Assembly (NCBI GenBank): GCA_025201345.1
Contig: JAIXMG010000006.1
Span: 620,001 to 684,000, forward strand
Direction of reading: 5' to 3'
Origin: Thamnidium elegans
Lineage: Eukaryota > Mucoromycota > Mucoromycetes > Mucorales > Mucoraceae
Length of the DNA stretch: 64,000 bases
The notes under the pieces are model-generated. The model saw nothing but the letters and a program-made list of their open reading frames with translations, had not been told where the DNA came from and made no database searches. The translations under genes and the position numbers were made by a program. Positions within the stretch are counted from its first letter, which is position 1; every line of letters begins with the position of its first letter. Of the stretch, positions 33,779 through 45,879 are shown piece by piece.

Positions 33779-35799
33779 TTAGGCACGAGAAGTATACCAT
33801 TCAGCTAATCGCTTCATGAAATAAAATGATGGATTATTAGAAACATTTTTTGTTGAGCCGTGGTGTAAAGAAGTGATGAGCAACATGATCAAATGATAGG
33901 CTAAAAAGATCCAAGCGACTGCTGTGAATATGCCGACTGCCTTGTTTTTAGGAAAGAATAAGATGTCTGCTTGGATTGAGTCAATCATTTCGTGCTGCTT
34001 ATCGAATTGGGTTGCCAATGATTGGATTGTTGTTTCTTGTTCATTCATAACTAGTTAAGATGTTAGTTTTTTTTTTTTTTTTTTTAATTTTAATGATAAA
34101 TTATTTTACCTTGTGATAAGTTTTTATTAAATTCCTCTTCTTGTTTAATCATATTTTGCTTATATTGATCTCGTTCAGTTTCTAATAATGTGATTTTCTT
34201 CATATATTCTGCTTCCAATTGCTCTTGAGCTAAACTTGATTCACCAGTATTATTTTGATTTACATGTAGTAACTTTTTATCCTATAATAACAAACAACAA
34301 AACTTAGAGAAACACATGTCAGCATATGATAATAATACTTTACCAAAGCAGGAGAAGCAGTATGATATCTTAATCCACTCCTCGCTTCATCCAAATCAAA
34401 CTTTTGTCGATCGATAAGCTCTAATAATTTTGTGTTTTCATTTTGTTGTTCTTCCAATTCTAATCTGGTGTCTGAAGATACTGATTTTTCTTGTTCCAAA
34501 TGTACCTGTAAATCAGACTTTTCATGCTCCAATACACGAATCATTTCTTTCGCTTGGAATAATTCGGATTCAACATGGTGTAATTTTGTCTCTGAGATTT
34601 GTAATGTTTCTTGTACACTGGATAATTTGGTGCGAGTGATCTCTAATTCTTCTTGCTTCTTTTGTAATTTTTTTGAAGCGATTATTTTTTGAGATTCTGA
34701 TTCATCAATTATCACTTGCAACTATATATATATATATATATATATATTCAGTAAAATACATATGAAGATATCATTTTAATGTGTGTGTGTGTGTGTGTGT
34801 GTGTGTTTTTACCTCTCCAATTTTATCTAATCTTTCTCTTTCCTTGTGCTTTTGTTGCATGACAAGAGCCTTTTGTTTTTCAGCTTCAATGTTCATATAT
34901 TCCAGTCTTGTTTGTAATAGAGCGATGCGTTCTGTATATTCCTTTGACATATTCAACATTCTAGACTCATAATCTCTTGCTTGCTTTGTTGCGACCATAT
35001 TACTTTTTTTCAATGTATCCAGTAACTCAGCAGAACCCTATTACCTGATTGTTTAGAGATCATAATAAACAAAAATAAAAAAGACTTACATAATCTGTAT
35101 ACGAGTGGCGTGGAATGGACTCATCATCATTGGAGTAAACTATAAAAAAGTTATTAGCATATGTGTTTATTTGTTGTTTCTATTTCTTTGTCAAACGCAC
35201 CTGATTTAGCAGAAGAATCATCAGTCTATTAATAATAAATAATTAGACATAACAATGAAAAAATAAATATAACAATATAACTTACAATACTAGGATGGTT
35301 TGGACTAACTCTACTGGGTGCATTATAGTAGTTTTTTTTTCTAGATAATAGTCTAGAAGAACGAGGTCTTGAATCCAATAATGGTTTTGAATGCGTAGCA
35401 GCAGCAGCAGCAGTAGCAGCATCAGCAGCAGCAGGTTCAGGTTGGAGTTTATTGTGGCGAACAAGATGAAGTAAACGGATAAAATCATCAGGAGTGAGTT
35501 CTACTTCTGAATTGGATTCACAGTAAGGTCGGATGGCAACCATTTCTTGAGTGTTGAGAACGTAATGTCCTTCTCGTTCATTGTAAAGGTCTAAAAACTG
35601 GAGCCATTCATAAGCTGGAGCAGTACCGTTATCACGTCGAGGAGATACTTTGAAGAAGGCGTGAATGTAGAGTTCTACCTGTTCGTCTGATAACACAAAC
35701 TAAAATATATAAAAATTGCGTGTTAGATTTTGTTTAATGGCGTTTTTTTTTGTTGTTGTAAGAATTAACCTTTTGTTGCATGTTTTCTTTTCTCAACAT
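33779..35799 (-). CDS. Tail-anchored coiled-coil protein
   Basis: Eight exons on the minus strand: 35799-35770, 35699-35286, 35225-35201, 35139-35090, 35037-34813, 34721-34344, 34281-34110 and 34050-33779; 521 aa. An N-terminal helical region (about 10-110; LSDEQVELYIHAFFKV, TPDDFIRLLHLVRHNK) is followed by an Ala-rich linker and Ser/Arg-rich stretch. Long heptad-rich coiled coils span about 180-450. One membrane helix (VGIFTAVAWIFLAYHLIMLL) lies about 35 residues from the C-terminus, so the bulk faces the cytosol. This architecture suits a golgin, nuclear-envelope or vesicle tether; I recognise no named orthologue. The first intron has an unusual GTTAAT donor. Confidence 0.78.
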
Positions 35800-36002
35800 T
35801 TTTAAAAAACAAAGAACGGGTTAAAATAATAATAATAAAAAAAAGAAATTTATTTTTGATGCAAAAAGAGTCCTGAGAAAAAACTGGTCTTTTGTGTGAC
35901 AGAGAAAAAAAAAAAAAACGGGGTATTTCCCTCTCTTTCTATCTCTATTTTTTTTTTTTCCTTTTTGTTTACAGTATTTTAAAACGTATATTTTTTTTTT
36001 AC

Positions 36003-37968
36003 ATGGATAGTGAACAGTTAAATTCTCGACCTGTTAAAAGGCGAGCTCGTATGGCATTATCTTGTCAAAGGTAAGGTAAACGCACTTGCAACCCCCCAAA
36101 AAAAAGTAGAATATATACAGTCTAATCAAATAAAAAAAAGATGTCGAAAGCATCGCTCTAAATGTTCTCGGTCAAGACCTACCTGTGAACAATGTGCAAC
36201 AGCAGGAGTTGAATGTAACTACCTTGAAATACCCGGTGATCTTGAAAGCACTGCATTACGTGATCGTTTTGCAGGTCTAGAAGATCAAATTCATTCACTG
36301 ATGGATGAATTTGGCAATATTGAAGCGCTTGTCAAATCCACTGTACCTTCTTCTGCTGCAGCTGTAACTACAGATAGTAACAACAGTACATCAAGGGTTC
36401 AAACAAATGCTTTACAAAATTGGGAAATCCATCAACCAATTGGAAAACCAGGTCTTTCGATTGATACACACATGTATCATATGACCGATATCTATTCTAC
36501 TTTAATACAGTTTGCTAGAGAAAATACCAACGCTATTACGCTATACCCTCAACCTGATCAGCAAAAGAAACCTGTTTGGCTTGTGCGAAACCACTCCATC
36601 TTTACTAATGTACGTCTTTCTCATTTCACTAGTCTAAGACCCAACGTGAATGACGGTGAAGATACAGAAGATGATGCCCTTCATTTAAAAGCTATGGCAG
36701 AAGCGCAAAGGATAAATGATGATATGGAGGATGATGATGACGAGGATAGATTACCGGAACCATTATCACCTCTATTAGTACAAAGATTACTATCACTTTA
36801 TAAAAACTGTTTATTATACGGTGCAGTTCAACCCTTTGATATATTATTTAAAGATGTCTTGATGGATCCAACTATTCTATCGCCTTCGTTTCAGTTATTA
36901 TTAGCATCTATTATATGTCACATGCTACCTCACGCCTTTTACTGGCATCCCGAAATATTTGAAAACACAATGAATGAAGCAAGATGTACAGAACTATCGA
37001 TCCAGTATTATAAATGGGCAAAGAAATTGCTATCGTCCATTTATTTTGATGCGCCTAGTTTAACTACCTGTCACGCTATTTGTAATCTTGTGCTGTATCA
37101 TATCGAAAACGGAAACACGTCGGTTATTTATATTTATTCGGGTATGGCAGTACGTATGGCGCTATCGCTGAAATTATACAGAGAAGATGCGTTAGACGGT
37201 ATATCGCAAAACCAAGTAGATTTGTTTCCGTTACTATATAAACCATCAGTGATGATTGTGAAACAGTATGCTAGATCGTTACTTTGGTTCATGTACTTTT
37301 TGGATACAGCGGCTTCGCACTATCATAACAAACCGTATGAAATCCATCTGGATGATCACGTAAGTACAACGACGTATTTTAAGAACCCACCTATATCGTC
37401 AGCAGGTGTAGATGAACACCAAGCCTTCTTTCAATTTATTGAATTTCATACCTGTCAAATAACACGAGACATACGTCGTACAATTTTCACGCATCCCGAA
37501 GAAGATCAGACGTCCTATGAAGCCATTGAAAGAATCGAAAAGAGATTACTAGAGTTTCAAAAACAGTTGCCGTCGATTGATTTAAACAATCATACGAATA
37601 TTTGGCACAGAAGGTGTATTTTTAAACAGTGGATTCGACATCATGGGCATTGGATATTGATCCATCAAAGCTATTTACCTACACCAATGTCAGTGGCAAG
37701 ATGTACGACGGCAGCGTTTGCATTGGTAGAGTTGTTTGATCATTGGATCGTGGATATTGATTGTTATTTTAGGCCTTGTGTTCATGAACTAAAGCAAGCT
37801 TGTGAGATCTTGTTGTATCATGTAGATCAAAATACCCCGATTAAATATAAAGCGCTGGAGGGACTGGTAAGGTTAATCACGGTCTTATTAAAGACTCCTG
37901 TAGGAGAAATAGCTAGAACTAGACCATTTGTACAACGTGTATTAAAAGCAATTCAAGAAAATAAATAA
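36003..37968 (+). CDS. Zn2Cys6 fungal-type transcription factor
   Basis: Two exons: 36003-36070 and 36141-37968; 631 aa. The binuclear zinc cluster is at Cys21, 24, 31, 38, 41 and 48 (C-x2-C-x6-C-x6-C-x2-C-x6-C), split by the intron after the second residue past Cys21. A basic patch (KRRAR) precedes it and a short dimerisation helix follows (LRDRFAGLEDQIHSLMDEF). The middle of the protein (about 215-480) matches the fungal_trans regulatory domain style, with CHAICNLVLYHIENGNTSVI and GMAVRMALSLKLYRED. It binds CGG-type sites in related proteins; target pathway unknown. Its start codon is only about 200 bp from that of the divergent coiled-coil gene. Confidence 0.9.
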
Positions 37969-38013
37969 ATTTTTATTTTTTTTTATTTTATTTATTACAA
38001 CACGTATATATTT

Positions 38014-38908
38014 TTATAAAAGTGGTGGACTATGGTAATGTCTGGAAGGTGATAATGATCTCTTCTTTATATTATCATATGTAGGAGGAGAGTGATGCTT
38101 TAAGGTATGATGAAAAGTACTAGAAGTACTAGTAGGAATAGGTGATCGTGATCTTGAATGCGAATGCTTTTGTTGATATAATGGAGGAGGTGGAGATCTG
38201 CCCCGAGGTGGTGACATCGAGCGTCGTCTTTCATAGCTTCGGTTGTACGGCATACGCGATAAGTGATGATGAGGTGGTGGTGGTGGTGGGTTAGGTGGTG
38301 TCGTAGGCCCACCTAATCTCCAGGATGCACTAGGTGCATTACGAGCCCACTTTTTTTTTTTTTTTATATATCGGGTGTTAGAATTTTTTAATCACATGTT
38401 TAAACTATAATTATTTTTTTTTCCCTTTTTTTTTTTTTTTTTTTCGCAAAAGGATGACCGCTTACCTGGACACTAATAGTATACCCATCAATACGCCTTC
38501 CGTGCATCTCGTTAAAGGCGTCCTCTGCATCATGTGGATCTTCAAATTCAACAAAAGCGTATCTACAATAATTTTACAAGAGGAGTTTAATAAAGATAAA
38601 TAAAAAAAAGAATAACAAACATACACTTTAGCAGTGAATGATTTAGGCGCAGGAATATCACAACGGACAAGTCTACCGTATCTACTTAAAAGTATAAGAA
38701 CGAGAAAGAACAAAAAGGGAAGGGGAGAAGGGGGGAATGTATATATGTATATTTTTTTTTTTTTGCCGAGATTATCGTAATTTCGTATAAATCGACTAAA
38801 ACTCGTGCGGGGGAAAAAAAGAGTGCTAGTTTACCGTTCGAATTCGTAAGCAAGATCTCTTGCGCGCGTTCGTGCTCCAAAGCCAGCTACAAATAATGTT
38901 GTCCTCAT
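38014..38908 (-). CDS. SR-like RRM RNA-binding protein
   Basis: Four exons on the minus strand: 38908-38835, 38681-38625, 38562-38466 and 38349-38014; 187 aa. One RRM spans residues 1-75: RNP2 is TTLFVAGF and RNP1-like is YAFVEFED, separated by the expected helix (RARDLAYEFERYGRL). The C-terminus is Pro/His-rich, then Arg/Ser-rich (SRSRSP, RSLSPSRHYHSPPLL). This is the layout of a short SR splicing factor acting in the nucleus. It is tail-to-tail with the zinc-cluster factor, with only 45 bp between stops. Confidence 0.9.
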
Positions 38909-39361
38909 CTCGTTATTATCGTGTTTGAGTGGGTGTGTGTGTATGCGTATGCGTTTTTTTTAAAAAAAAAGAGAGAGAAGAAAGAGGGAAAAAGTGAAAA
39001 AAGAAAAAAAAAGAATAAATAGAAAGGCTGACATCACACAGCCTTTTTTAAACTTTTTTTTTTTTTTGCTTTTGCAAACTTCCACCCCCTCCAAAGTTGC
39101 TTTTAGTAATTATTTAAAAGTCAGGGTATTCGTTTCATCCTGTTGTTTATTTAAGCATAACCGGAACCAACACTTTTTATACAAGTGCAAAGTAAAAATA
39201 AAAAAAAGAGAAAAAAAAAATCTAGATTCTTTTTTTTTTATTATTATTACCGTTTTCGCGCGCTTAAAAAGAGAGAGAGGAGGTTCAAGATCGTACACAT
39301 CTTTTTATCCGCTCTCGGTTCCTTTTTAATAGATGAGGGTCCGTTGTTACACACCCATAAA
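38909..39361. other. Spacer upstream of the SR-like gene
   Basis: This contains a TG-rich stretch, a T8A9 palindrome (38954-38970) and purine-rich AG runs. Frames seen on both strands are low-complexity; I see no gene. Confidence 0.45.
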
Positions 39362-39817
39362 CTAGTCTAAAAAGCTCAAATCCTGTTCCTCAATAAACTT
39401 TTGTAAAGGAGAAAAGAGGTTCAAGTTTTTCACCTGTTCAATCGTGACCCACTGCCAGGTACCTTGTAATTTTTCAGGTTCCATAACTTTGACATGACCA
39501 ATCGTCTTGTAATCTATTTGATTGTACATAAAGATGGTGACATAATGTTTTTGTTCCGCTTGCATAATGTTATTTAGTGCTGTGATAAACTGAATTTTCT
39601 CTTTGTCAAGGGTTAAATTGGTTTCTTCTAGTATCTCTCGTTGCGCACACGTTTCGAAATCTTCAAACATGTCAAGATGACCACCGGGGAGTCCGTACGT
39701 GTTGGCTCCGTGTGAACCTTTACGTTGCCCAATAAGGAACCGTTGTTTTCCGTCGTTTGGGTCTCGGTAGGTAACAAAGCAACCTACCCCAACACGAACA
39801 TGTTCTTGTACTGCCAT
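39362..39817 (-). CDS. Nudix hydrolase (NUDT15-like)
   Basis: Single exon, 151 aa. The Nudix box lies at residues 46-68: GHLDMFE, seven residues, then REILEETNL. All catalytic glutamates are present; the usual Gly near the box end is Asn, and human NUDT15 also has a non-Gly residue there. The GVGCFV start and GKQRFLIGQRKGSHGANTYG segment fit the MutT/NUDT15 type that hydrolyses (oxidised) nucleoside triphosphates or m7GpppX caps in the cytosol. Substrate is not readable. The start is the only ATG in frame before the conserved strand. Confidence 0.9.
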   Translation of the reverse strand: MAVQEHVRVGVGCFVTYRDPNDGKQRFLIGQRKGSHGANTYGLPGGHLDMFEDFETCAQREILEETNLTLDKEKIQFITALNNIMQAEQKHYVTIFMYNQIDYKTIGHVKVMEPEKLQGTWQWVTIEQVKNLNLFSPLQKFIEEQDLSFLD

Positions 39818-40349
39818 TGGTATTTTATTTTATTTTTTTGTCTTTGCGAAAAAAAAAAAAAGTAACCGAGAAAAACGGTTTAAGATGTAATCATTTTTTG
39901 ATCTTCCGCCAATCAAAACGTCATTTTTCTACAGCAGAGTGATTTTTGACATTTTGACATGAATTTTTAGCCTTTGCTATTACGTTCAGTTTGTGTATTT
40001 CTTTTTTAGAGTCAAAGAAGTCATATCTGGTTTTTTTTATACGCGGGAAAAATTATGCTTCGTTCTGAAAGTTTTTATTTTAAAGCAGCAGATAAAAAAC
40101 TAAGAGTGTGCGGCGGTGGGCACAAGGAACGTGTCATTGATATTTAGGAGCGAACACAGTAGTCATAACCCCTATTATTTCCTTCTTCCTCCTCCTCCTT
40201 TTGGCGCTGGTATGTCCACCTATTTGAAAATTTGATTATATGGTAGCACCATTTTCGTTTTCGCTTATATATATTTTTCATTTTTTCAAAAAGAACCCTT
40301 TTTTATTTATTTATTTTTTTTTAAAAAAAAAGTGTAACCAAATGAAAAC
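39818..40349. promoter_or_regulatory. Divergent promoter region Nudix / AGGF1-like
   Basis: 532 bp separate two start codons. A T9A9 palindrome (40314-40331) ends 19 bp before the AGGF1-like ATG. A CT-rich run lies near 40175-40200. No specific sites could be assigned. Confidence 0.4.
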
Positions 40350-41516
40350 ATGCCTAATGATCAAGACTTTAGTTCTGAATTAGATGACTACCTCGCAAAG
40401 TCAAATCAAGAACAACCCGCTTGGATACGAGATGAAGAAACGGGAGTTTACGTAGATCACAGCAAACAAGTGGTCATGTACACACAAGAAGATGGCGCCT
40501 GGGCATGCGGCGATTACAACCAATTCTATCCAAACCGGTATATTTACGACACACAAACACAAGCCTGGCTAGATACAATTACGTCCGAGTATTCTTTTTA
40601 CGATGATTCAACACATACGTATGTTCCTTTAACCGATGCCTACTGGCAAGGCCATCCGCAAGGCACAGGCTCTATGCGTCTCGTAGTGCAATCATCACCG
40701 TTTTTCAAACAAGGTCAAGTTGTGCTGATCGATGAAAACGGTATTACCATTGGCCGTGATCGATCTTGGGACAGTCGGTTGCGATTACCAGAGATGATTG
40801 TCAGTAAATACCATGCCATGATCTACCGTGACAAACAAGAGAAATTATTTTACATGATCGATAATGGATCGCAGCATGGGACATTTATAAACGAAAAGAG
40901 ATTATCGGAACCAAAGCAAGCGAGCTTACCGTACGAGTTACGGAACATGGATATTGTACGTATTGGATCTACTTCGCTGCAAGTGCATTTGCATGCTATG
41001 GGCTGGCCCTGTCAAGGCTGCTTAGCAAGCGAATTAATTGAAACAAGCTTGGGTAAGAAAGAAAAACAACAACAGCAGCAAGTAACGGTTGATTTAGAAG
41101 AAAGTAGAAGAGAGTGGATAAAGAACCAAAAGAAAATGTATCAATCTGATTTAGAAGAAAGTAACATTTATATTGATCGTGCTAAAATAAGAAGAACTCA
41201 TACAAAACCTGAAAAGTTTATTGCCGAAGAACATTATGATGATACCCCTCGACCTGTTGCTGCTGCTGCTGCTGCTGTCAGTTATCATACGCCAGTCAGT
41301 GGAATAGGTAGCAAAATGTTGCAGAAATTAGGCTGGCAAGAAGGCCAAAGTTTAGGTAAACACGGTGACGGTATTTTGGAACCGATCCGACCTTCTACGC
41401 AATCCAGTCGTTCTGGTTTAGGTGTTACTACTCAACCTGATATGAACATGAACGAATCCAAAAAAGAAAAACAATGGCGATTAGCTCAAGAAAGATATAA
41501 AAACAATTTTACTTAG
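40350..41516 (+). CDS. AGGF1-like OCRE/FHA/G-patch protein
   Basis: Single exon, 388 aa. An aromatic-rich OCRE-like repeat (about 28-95: WACGDYNQFYPNRYIYDTQT, EYSFYDDSTHTYV) comes first. An FHA domain follows (about 115-205) with ITIGRDRSWDSRLRLPEMIV and HAMIYRDK; its GSQHGTFIN loop would bind phosphothreonine. A G-patch lies at about 305-345 (GSKMLQKLGWQEGQSLGKHG, GLGV). The same order occurs in AGGF1, so a nuclear splicing- or helicase-linked role is inferred. Start at 40350; an out-of-frame ATG lies 8 bp upstream and would form a short upstream frame. The C-terminus is Lys/Glu-rich. Confidence 0.9.
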   Translation: MPNDQDFSSELDDYLAKSNQEQPAWIRDEETGVYVDHSKQVVMYTQEDGAWACGDYNQFYPNRYIYDTQTQAWLDTITSEYSFYDDSTHTYVPLTDAYWQGHPQGTGSMRLVVQSSPFFKQGQVVLIDENGITIGRDRSWDSRLRLPEMIVSKYHAMIYRDKQEKLFYMIDNGSQHGTFINEKRLSEPKQASLPYELRNMDIVRIGSTSLQVHLHAMGWPCQGCLASELIETSLGKKEKQQQQQVTVDLEESRREWIKNQKKMYQSDLEESNIYIDRAKIRRTHTKPEKFIAEEHYDDTPRPVAAAAAAVSYHTPVSGIGSKMLQKLGWQEGQSLGKHGDGILEPIRPSTQSSRSGLGVTTQPDMNMNESKKEKQWRLAQERYKNNFT

Positions 41517-41609
41517 TGTGTTTTTTTTATAAAATGTAATATTTTTGTTGTTTGTGTGTGTGTGTGTGTGGGGAATAATAGAAAGGAAAGGGGTTTTCTT
41601 TTAAAAAAT

Positions 41610-42721
41610 CTAGTTGGAGATCTTGAAGTCGCCTGATTTGAAAACACAAGTCTTATCAGCCTTCTTGGAAGTAGCATGAATCTTGTAGTGATAGTCAGAA
41701 GTAGTATCAGCGTTATCCAAAACCAAATGGTCCTTTAAAGAGAAGGAGTTTTGGAATGATTCGCTACCAGTCCAAGCAGTGTTGATTAATTGGTCTCCCT
41801 TATAGAGCTCAACCTTGGTTAATGCATCAGTTTGAGAAGCAGCATCACGGTTAGCTTGGATATGGATATGTTGATTGAGCTTGAATGTATCACCGGCTTT
41901 AGGGTAATCAACAGATAAACCGAAACAACCAACTTCGTGCTCTGGGTTGTAAATGCTGTTATCATGAAGAGATTCAGTGTATTCAAGATCACCAGCAGCG
42001 TTAGTATGGCTACCAGTAGTAACCTTGAAAGTTCTAGAGGTTTCAAGACAATCAGGCCCATGTTGCTTGCCAATCAAATTGGTAACCCAAACACTAAAAT
42101 AATAAAATTAATTTACACAGACTTTTTTTTTAAATTATTATTATTCTTACCGATAATAGTAAAGACCAGCAGGGACATTTTTAGGAACGGCGTCACTAAT
42201 AGTAGCAGAAGACTTTAAGGCATAATTACCCTTCCAAACATTTTGAACATATTTGGCTTTACCGTCCTTGGAAACAGAGTATAACTATTTTATAAAAAAA
42301 AAATGTTGTCAGTAAAAAAAGAATAAAAAGAAATAAAAAAATCTATTTTTAAGATTGTGCTACATTACATCAAGGCCAGTAATTGTCTTTGTACGTTCAT
42401 CTGCTTTTCTGGCTATAGTTCATTATAATTTATTAGCTGATATAATTTTATATAAGTGTGTGTGTATATACTTACTGACAGTGATCTTAGTCTTTGCACC
42501 AGCAACTACAACAGTAGAAGTCTTGGGTGCAGTGACAGCAAGTCCTACATTTTTTTTTTAAAAAAAAAAGGTTGAGTATCTATTGTGTGTGTGTATGTGT
42601 GTGTGTATATATATTTACCACCACACCAAGATTTGATGGCATCAGCGTAAGAATCAGCTTGGGCGACCGAAGCAGCTGAAACTAATAAAAGTGCAGAAAG
42701 AGTGGTGATAGAGAACTTCAT
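41610..42721 (-). CDS. Secreted protein with two Ig-like segments
   Basis: Five exons on the minus strand: 42721-42619, 42544-42476, 42412-42369, 42284-42151 and 42093-41610; 277 aa. The N-terminus is a signal peptide (MKFSITTLSALLLVSAASVA, cleavage near QA-DS). Two beta-rich segments follow, one about 38-125 (ends VPAGLYYYRVWVT) and one about 175-275 (GLSVDYPKAGDTF to SDYHYKIHATSK). Both have the spacing of KRE9/KNH1-type Ig-like units. Few cysteines (positions in CGG, DCLE, GCFG, TCVF) could make disulfides. There is no GPI signal or membrane helix, so it is soluble or wall-bound. Abundant-protein codon bias suggests strong expression. Function unknown. Confidence 0.8.
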
Positions 42722-44492
42722 ACTTTTTTTTAGTGAAAGAAAAAAAGGTTTTTTTATAAAAAACCAATAATAAAAGAAGAACGGAAAAAAAAAAAAAAAA
42801 AAAAAAAAGAGATGTTTTATATAGAAAAAAAGGAGGACCTTCAAATGTTACACGCTTTTTTTTTCTTTTCTTTTTTATATGTATTCCTAATTAAAATTGC
42901 CATTATTATTCGTTATTCCCTTTTCACTTTTTTTGATGTATTTAAGTAATTATGCAAGTTTAATCCTTTGAAGATAAGGAACCAATAAAATAAAAAAATA
43001 AAAAAAAAATGACTCGCCAAAAAGAAAGTGTCAATTTGACATTAAAACACACGAGTCAATATTATTTCTTACTGCTCCCAAACAAATAAATAAAAAAAAG
43101 ACAAGTACGACTACTTCCTTTTACTTACTTTGTTGGCAGTACAAATCAACAATCACACTCAAAAAGAAATATATAATAACTTGAGCTTTACTATTTCACA
43201 CGTAGATAATTGAACTGGGTACCTTTTTCTTTTTTGTTTCTATTCCTAATAGAGCAATTATCAATTTTGGCGGAGTTCATTAGGAAACAACAAATATTCT
43301 GGCCCTTTTTTTTCATCAGTGTACTACTACTCGAGTTTTATTTTATTTTTGTGTGCCTATTAAGCAATCACTTCATATTATTATCTAGATCTAATATTTA
43401 GTCAATTATTTATCACCCTGAAGAGATAAATACTACTTTTTAGCGTCTAAAAGAAAATAAACTTGGAGATCCCGTCTAGATCCATTGTATTCTTAAATAC
43501 ATGTACTTTTTTTTACTTTAAAAAACATGATTTTCTATTATTGGCGGGTTTTATGCACGGACATAAGTACATGTTCTCTCTTTCAGTTTGATGCATTGAC
43601 AACTTGTCTCTCTCTTTTTTTTTCGATTTGACTTGACATCATTAAATCAACTTCTTTTATTGTGTTCACTTGTCAAGTCCGATCCGTACAAAACCCGTAC
43701 AGATACAATCTAAAAGATATCAGTTGTAAGCAAGTATACTTTTCTTTTTTTTGTTAGAATCGTTATGCCTGACTTTGAAAGATAAAGCCATCAATCAATA
43801 GCTTACGGTATAATCCCAAATACAGAAGAAAGCTTCGTTAAGCTTATTTACAACTGACACTATGTTAATTAAGATGCGATCTATCAGTCAAACAGAAAGT
43901 TTTATCGCGTAAAACGTTTTTTATGTTAATTTATGTGCCAAGTAGTAAAGTACGTTTGTCCTCCCGCTTATTATTACCAAGACTCTATATACTAACAGTG
44001 GGTTAAATCACGCTATTCAAATTAACACGGCTTTCTCTTGTAAATATAGTCTGACCTTATTTTCCTTTTACTTATCTCTTCCTCATTTGTATTATTACAT
44101 GTAAACCTGTTTTTATTTATTTATTTATTAATTATCATGATTTACAATAAAAATAATCATCCACCTGGCAGATATCTCATAAAAGAAACAAGATCTAAAA
44201 ATAAATACCGAGGCTCCCCCAAAAAAAGCAATAAATTGGTTTGCTTCTTTTGAAACCCAATTGGTCACCCACCATTTTGATTAAAAATGCATTGTTGCAC
44301 AGTTTACAGTAAAAAAGGACTTTATACAAGTCTAACGATCTTTGATTAGTATTATTGGATGCGCCCTCTTTTTACCCTCAAGTACCAGCAAAGTTTTGAC
44401 GTCTAGCCAAAGTTGGCAAAATAAATTTGATAACAATTGTTTGTAGTATAAACCCGAATACCGTCATTTTATATTCATTTGTATCAATAACC
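42722..44492. other. Gene-poor spacer
   Basis: 1.8 kb without a convincing gene. A short membrane-like frame at 43210-43401 has no start context. This spans the 5' region of the secreted-protein gene. Confidence 0.45.
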
Positions 44493-44657
44493 ATGTTTTA
44501 CATAAAGAGTTCGAATTCGATAGCAACCAGCACAATCAATAGCGACGAGGGAGAAGAGCGTAGAAATGTCTTTTTAACAAAGAATATGCTCACGATTAAA
44601 CGATGGCCGCTATTTTCTAGATCCAAATGGTTTCAGAAGATAATGGCTGTTCTTTGA
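44493..44657 (+). CDS. Candidate 54-aa small protein
   Basis: ATG at 44493 opens 54 codons (starts MFYIKSSNSIATSTINSDEG, ends KWFQKIMAVL). A TATAAA lies 40 bp upstream. The mixed acidic middle and basic, Trp-containing tail look protein-like, and codons are not homopolymeric. No family is recognised; a chance frame is possible. Confidence 0.3.
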   Translation: MFYIKSSNSIATSTINSDEGEERRNVFLTKNMLTIKRWPLFSRSKWFQKIMAVL

Positions 44658-45256
44658 TCGAGAGTTTATATACGATACGATAAGATGAAAAGATAAAGGT
44701 AGATATAATCAGTGTTAAAGGAAGAAGAAGGATAACTAAAACACTATTTTTTTTTAAAAAAAAGCTCAAACTTGAAATAAAAAAAGGATCATCACGAAAG
44801 GTTGATAGAGAGTATATACACCATTCGACCCCCTCACTCTAAAATCAACGTACATATGTTAATAGCATAAAAAGTGGTAGATCCATTTACTGGCGCCTCT
44901 TTTTTTTTTTTTTTTTTTTTTTTGGTATTCTTGTATTACAATTAAACTTGTTTTCGTTTTTGCAGTACCAAGACTAGAACGCGTAAAAAACGATACAATT
45001 TAACCATCTAAAATACTTGTACAAGACATTTTTTTCTTTTCTTTTTTTTGATACGTTATGAACAGTAATATAAATACAAGGATATAAATGCTATAAAAAA
45101 AAAGTTCCAAAGATACCCTTGAAAGCATTATCCAAGTACGACCTTCCAGAAACAGAGTGTTTATTATTTTTTTTTAGTAACTCTAGAGAGCTCCGACAAA
45201 AATTGAATATTTCTTGATTAAGGGTGTGCGATGCTAAAATAAAAAGGTACCCAGCC
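44658..45256. other. Spacer
   Basis: This contains a T9A8 palindrome (44747-44763) and a long T-run near 44899-44924. I see no gene. Confidence 0.45.
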
Positions 45257-45735
45257 TTAATTATCCACTTTATCCGTTGCATGTGAGTAGACCTCGGACA
45301 AACCAAGTTTTGAAGCTCTATCCTGACCATCGCGCAAAACATTGACGATCCTTACTTTATCTGTTTGGCTTGTGTTGCCTTTCAATACCGTGCACCAAGC
45401 AAAATCCATAGCGTCAAAATACTCCTTGTACTCGTGAAGATCCGTGTCTTCCTTAAATGCCTCACAAAATTCATGAAAATCTCCCGTATAATTTAATAAG
45501 CATTGAATCGCCGTTGCAGGTGTCAAATGTATTGTTTCGAGGATAATTGGTGCAAGGTCTTGCCATAGCTGAGGTAAACTATCGTATCCTCCATGTGGTT
45601 CTGCTCTGAAATAGACATTATTATTATTATTATTTTTTTTTTTCGTGTATTTTATTTTTTTTACCTTTTACGAAACTTTCGAATAACTTGTTTATACGCT
45701 TCATCAATTTTTTCTATCTTTATTTCTTCGTTCAT
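45257..45735 (-). CDS. Small conserved-looking protein, function unknown
   Basis: Two exons on the minus strand: 45735-45665 and 45605-45257, with a 59 bp GT-AG intron; 139 aa. It starts MNEEIKIEKIDEAYKQVIRK, then AEPHGGYDSLPQLWQDLAPI, LTPATAIQCLLNYTGDFHEF and YFDAMDFAWCTVLKGNTSQT. The whole chain is helical and acidic, with no signal peptide or membrane segment; it is probably a soluble cytosolic or nuclear protein. I do not recognise the family. It sits tail-side of the purine permease on the same strand. Confidence 0.7.
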
Positions 45736-45879
45736 ACTTTAGGAAAGATAATAATAAAGAAACCAGAAGAAGAAGAAAAAAACGAAAAAATTAAAAAGTG
45801 GCTTGAATTATAATTATTTATTGGTGATATACATGTAAAAAGGAAAAAAAAAAAAAATTGAATTAAGAGATTAGAAAGA

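Noticed and set aside
34779..34806. (TG)n run as a telomere-like or regulatory repeat
   Set aside because: It lies inside an intron of the coiled-coil gene and is an ordinary dinucleotide microsatellite.
44899..44924. Long T-runs and A-runs (also 9263-9289, 12366-12393, 47830-47857, 48748-48780, 49378-49410) as retroposon tails
   Set aside because: No target-site duplications or retroposed gene body are seen beside them; simple homopolymers are common throughout this genome.
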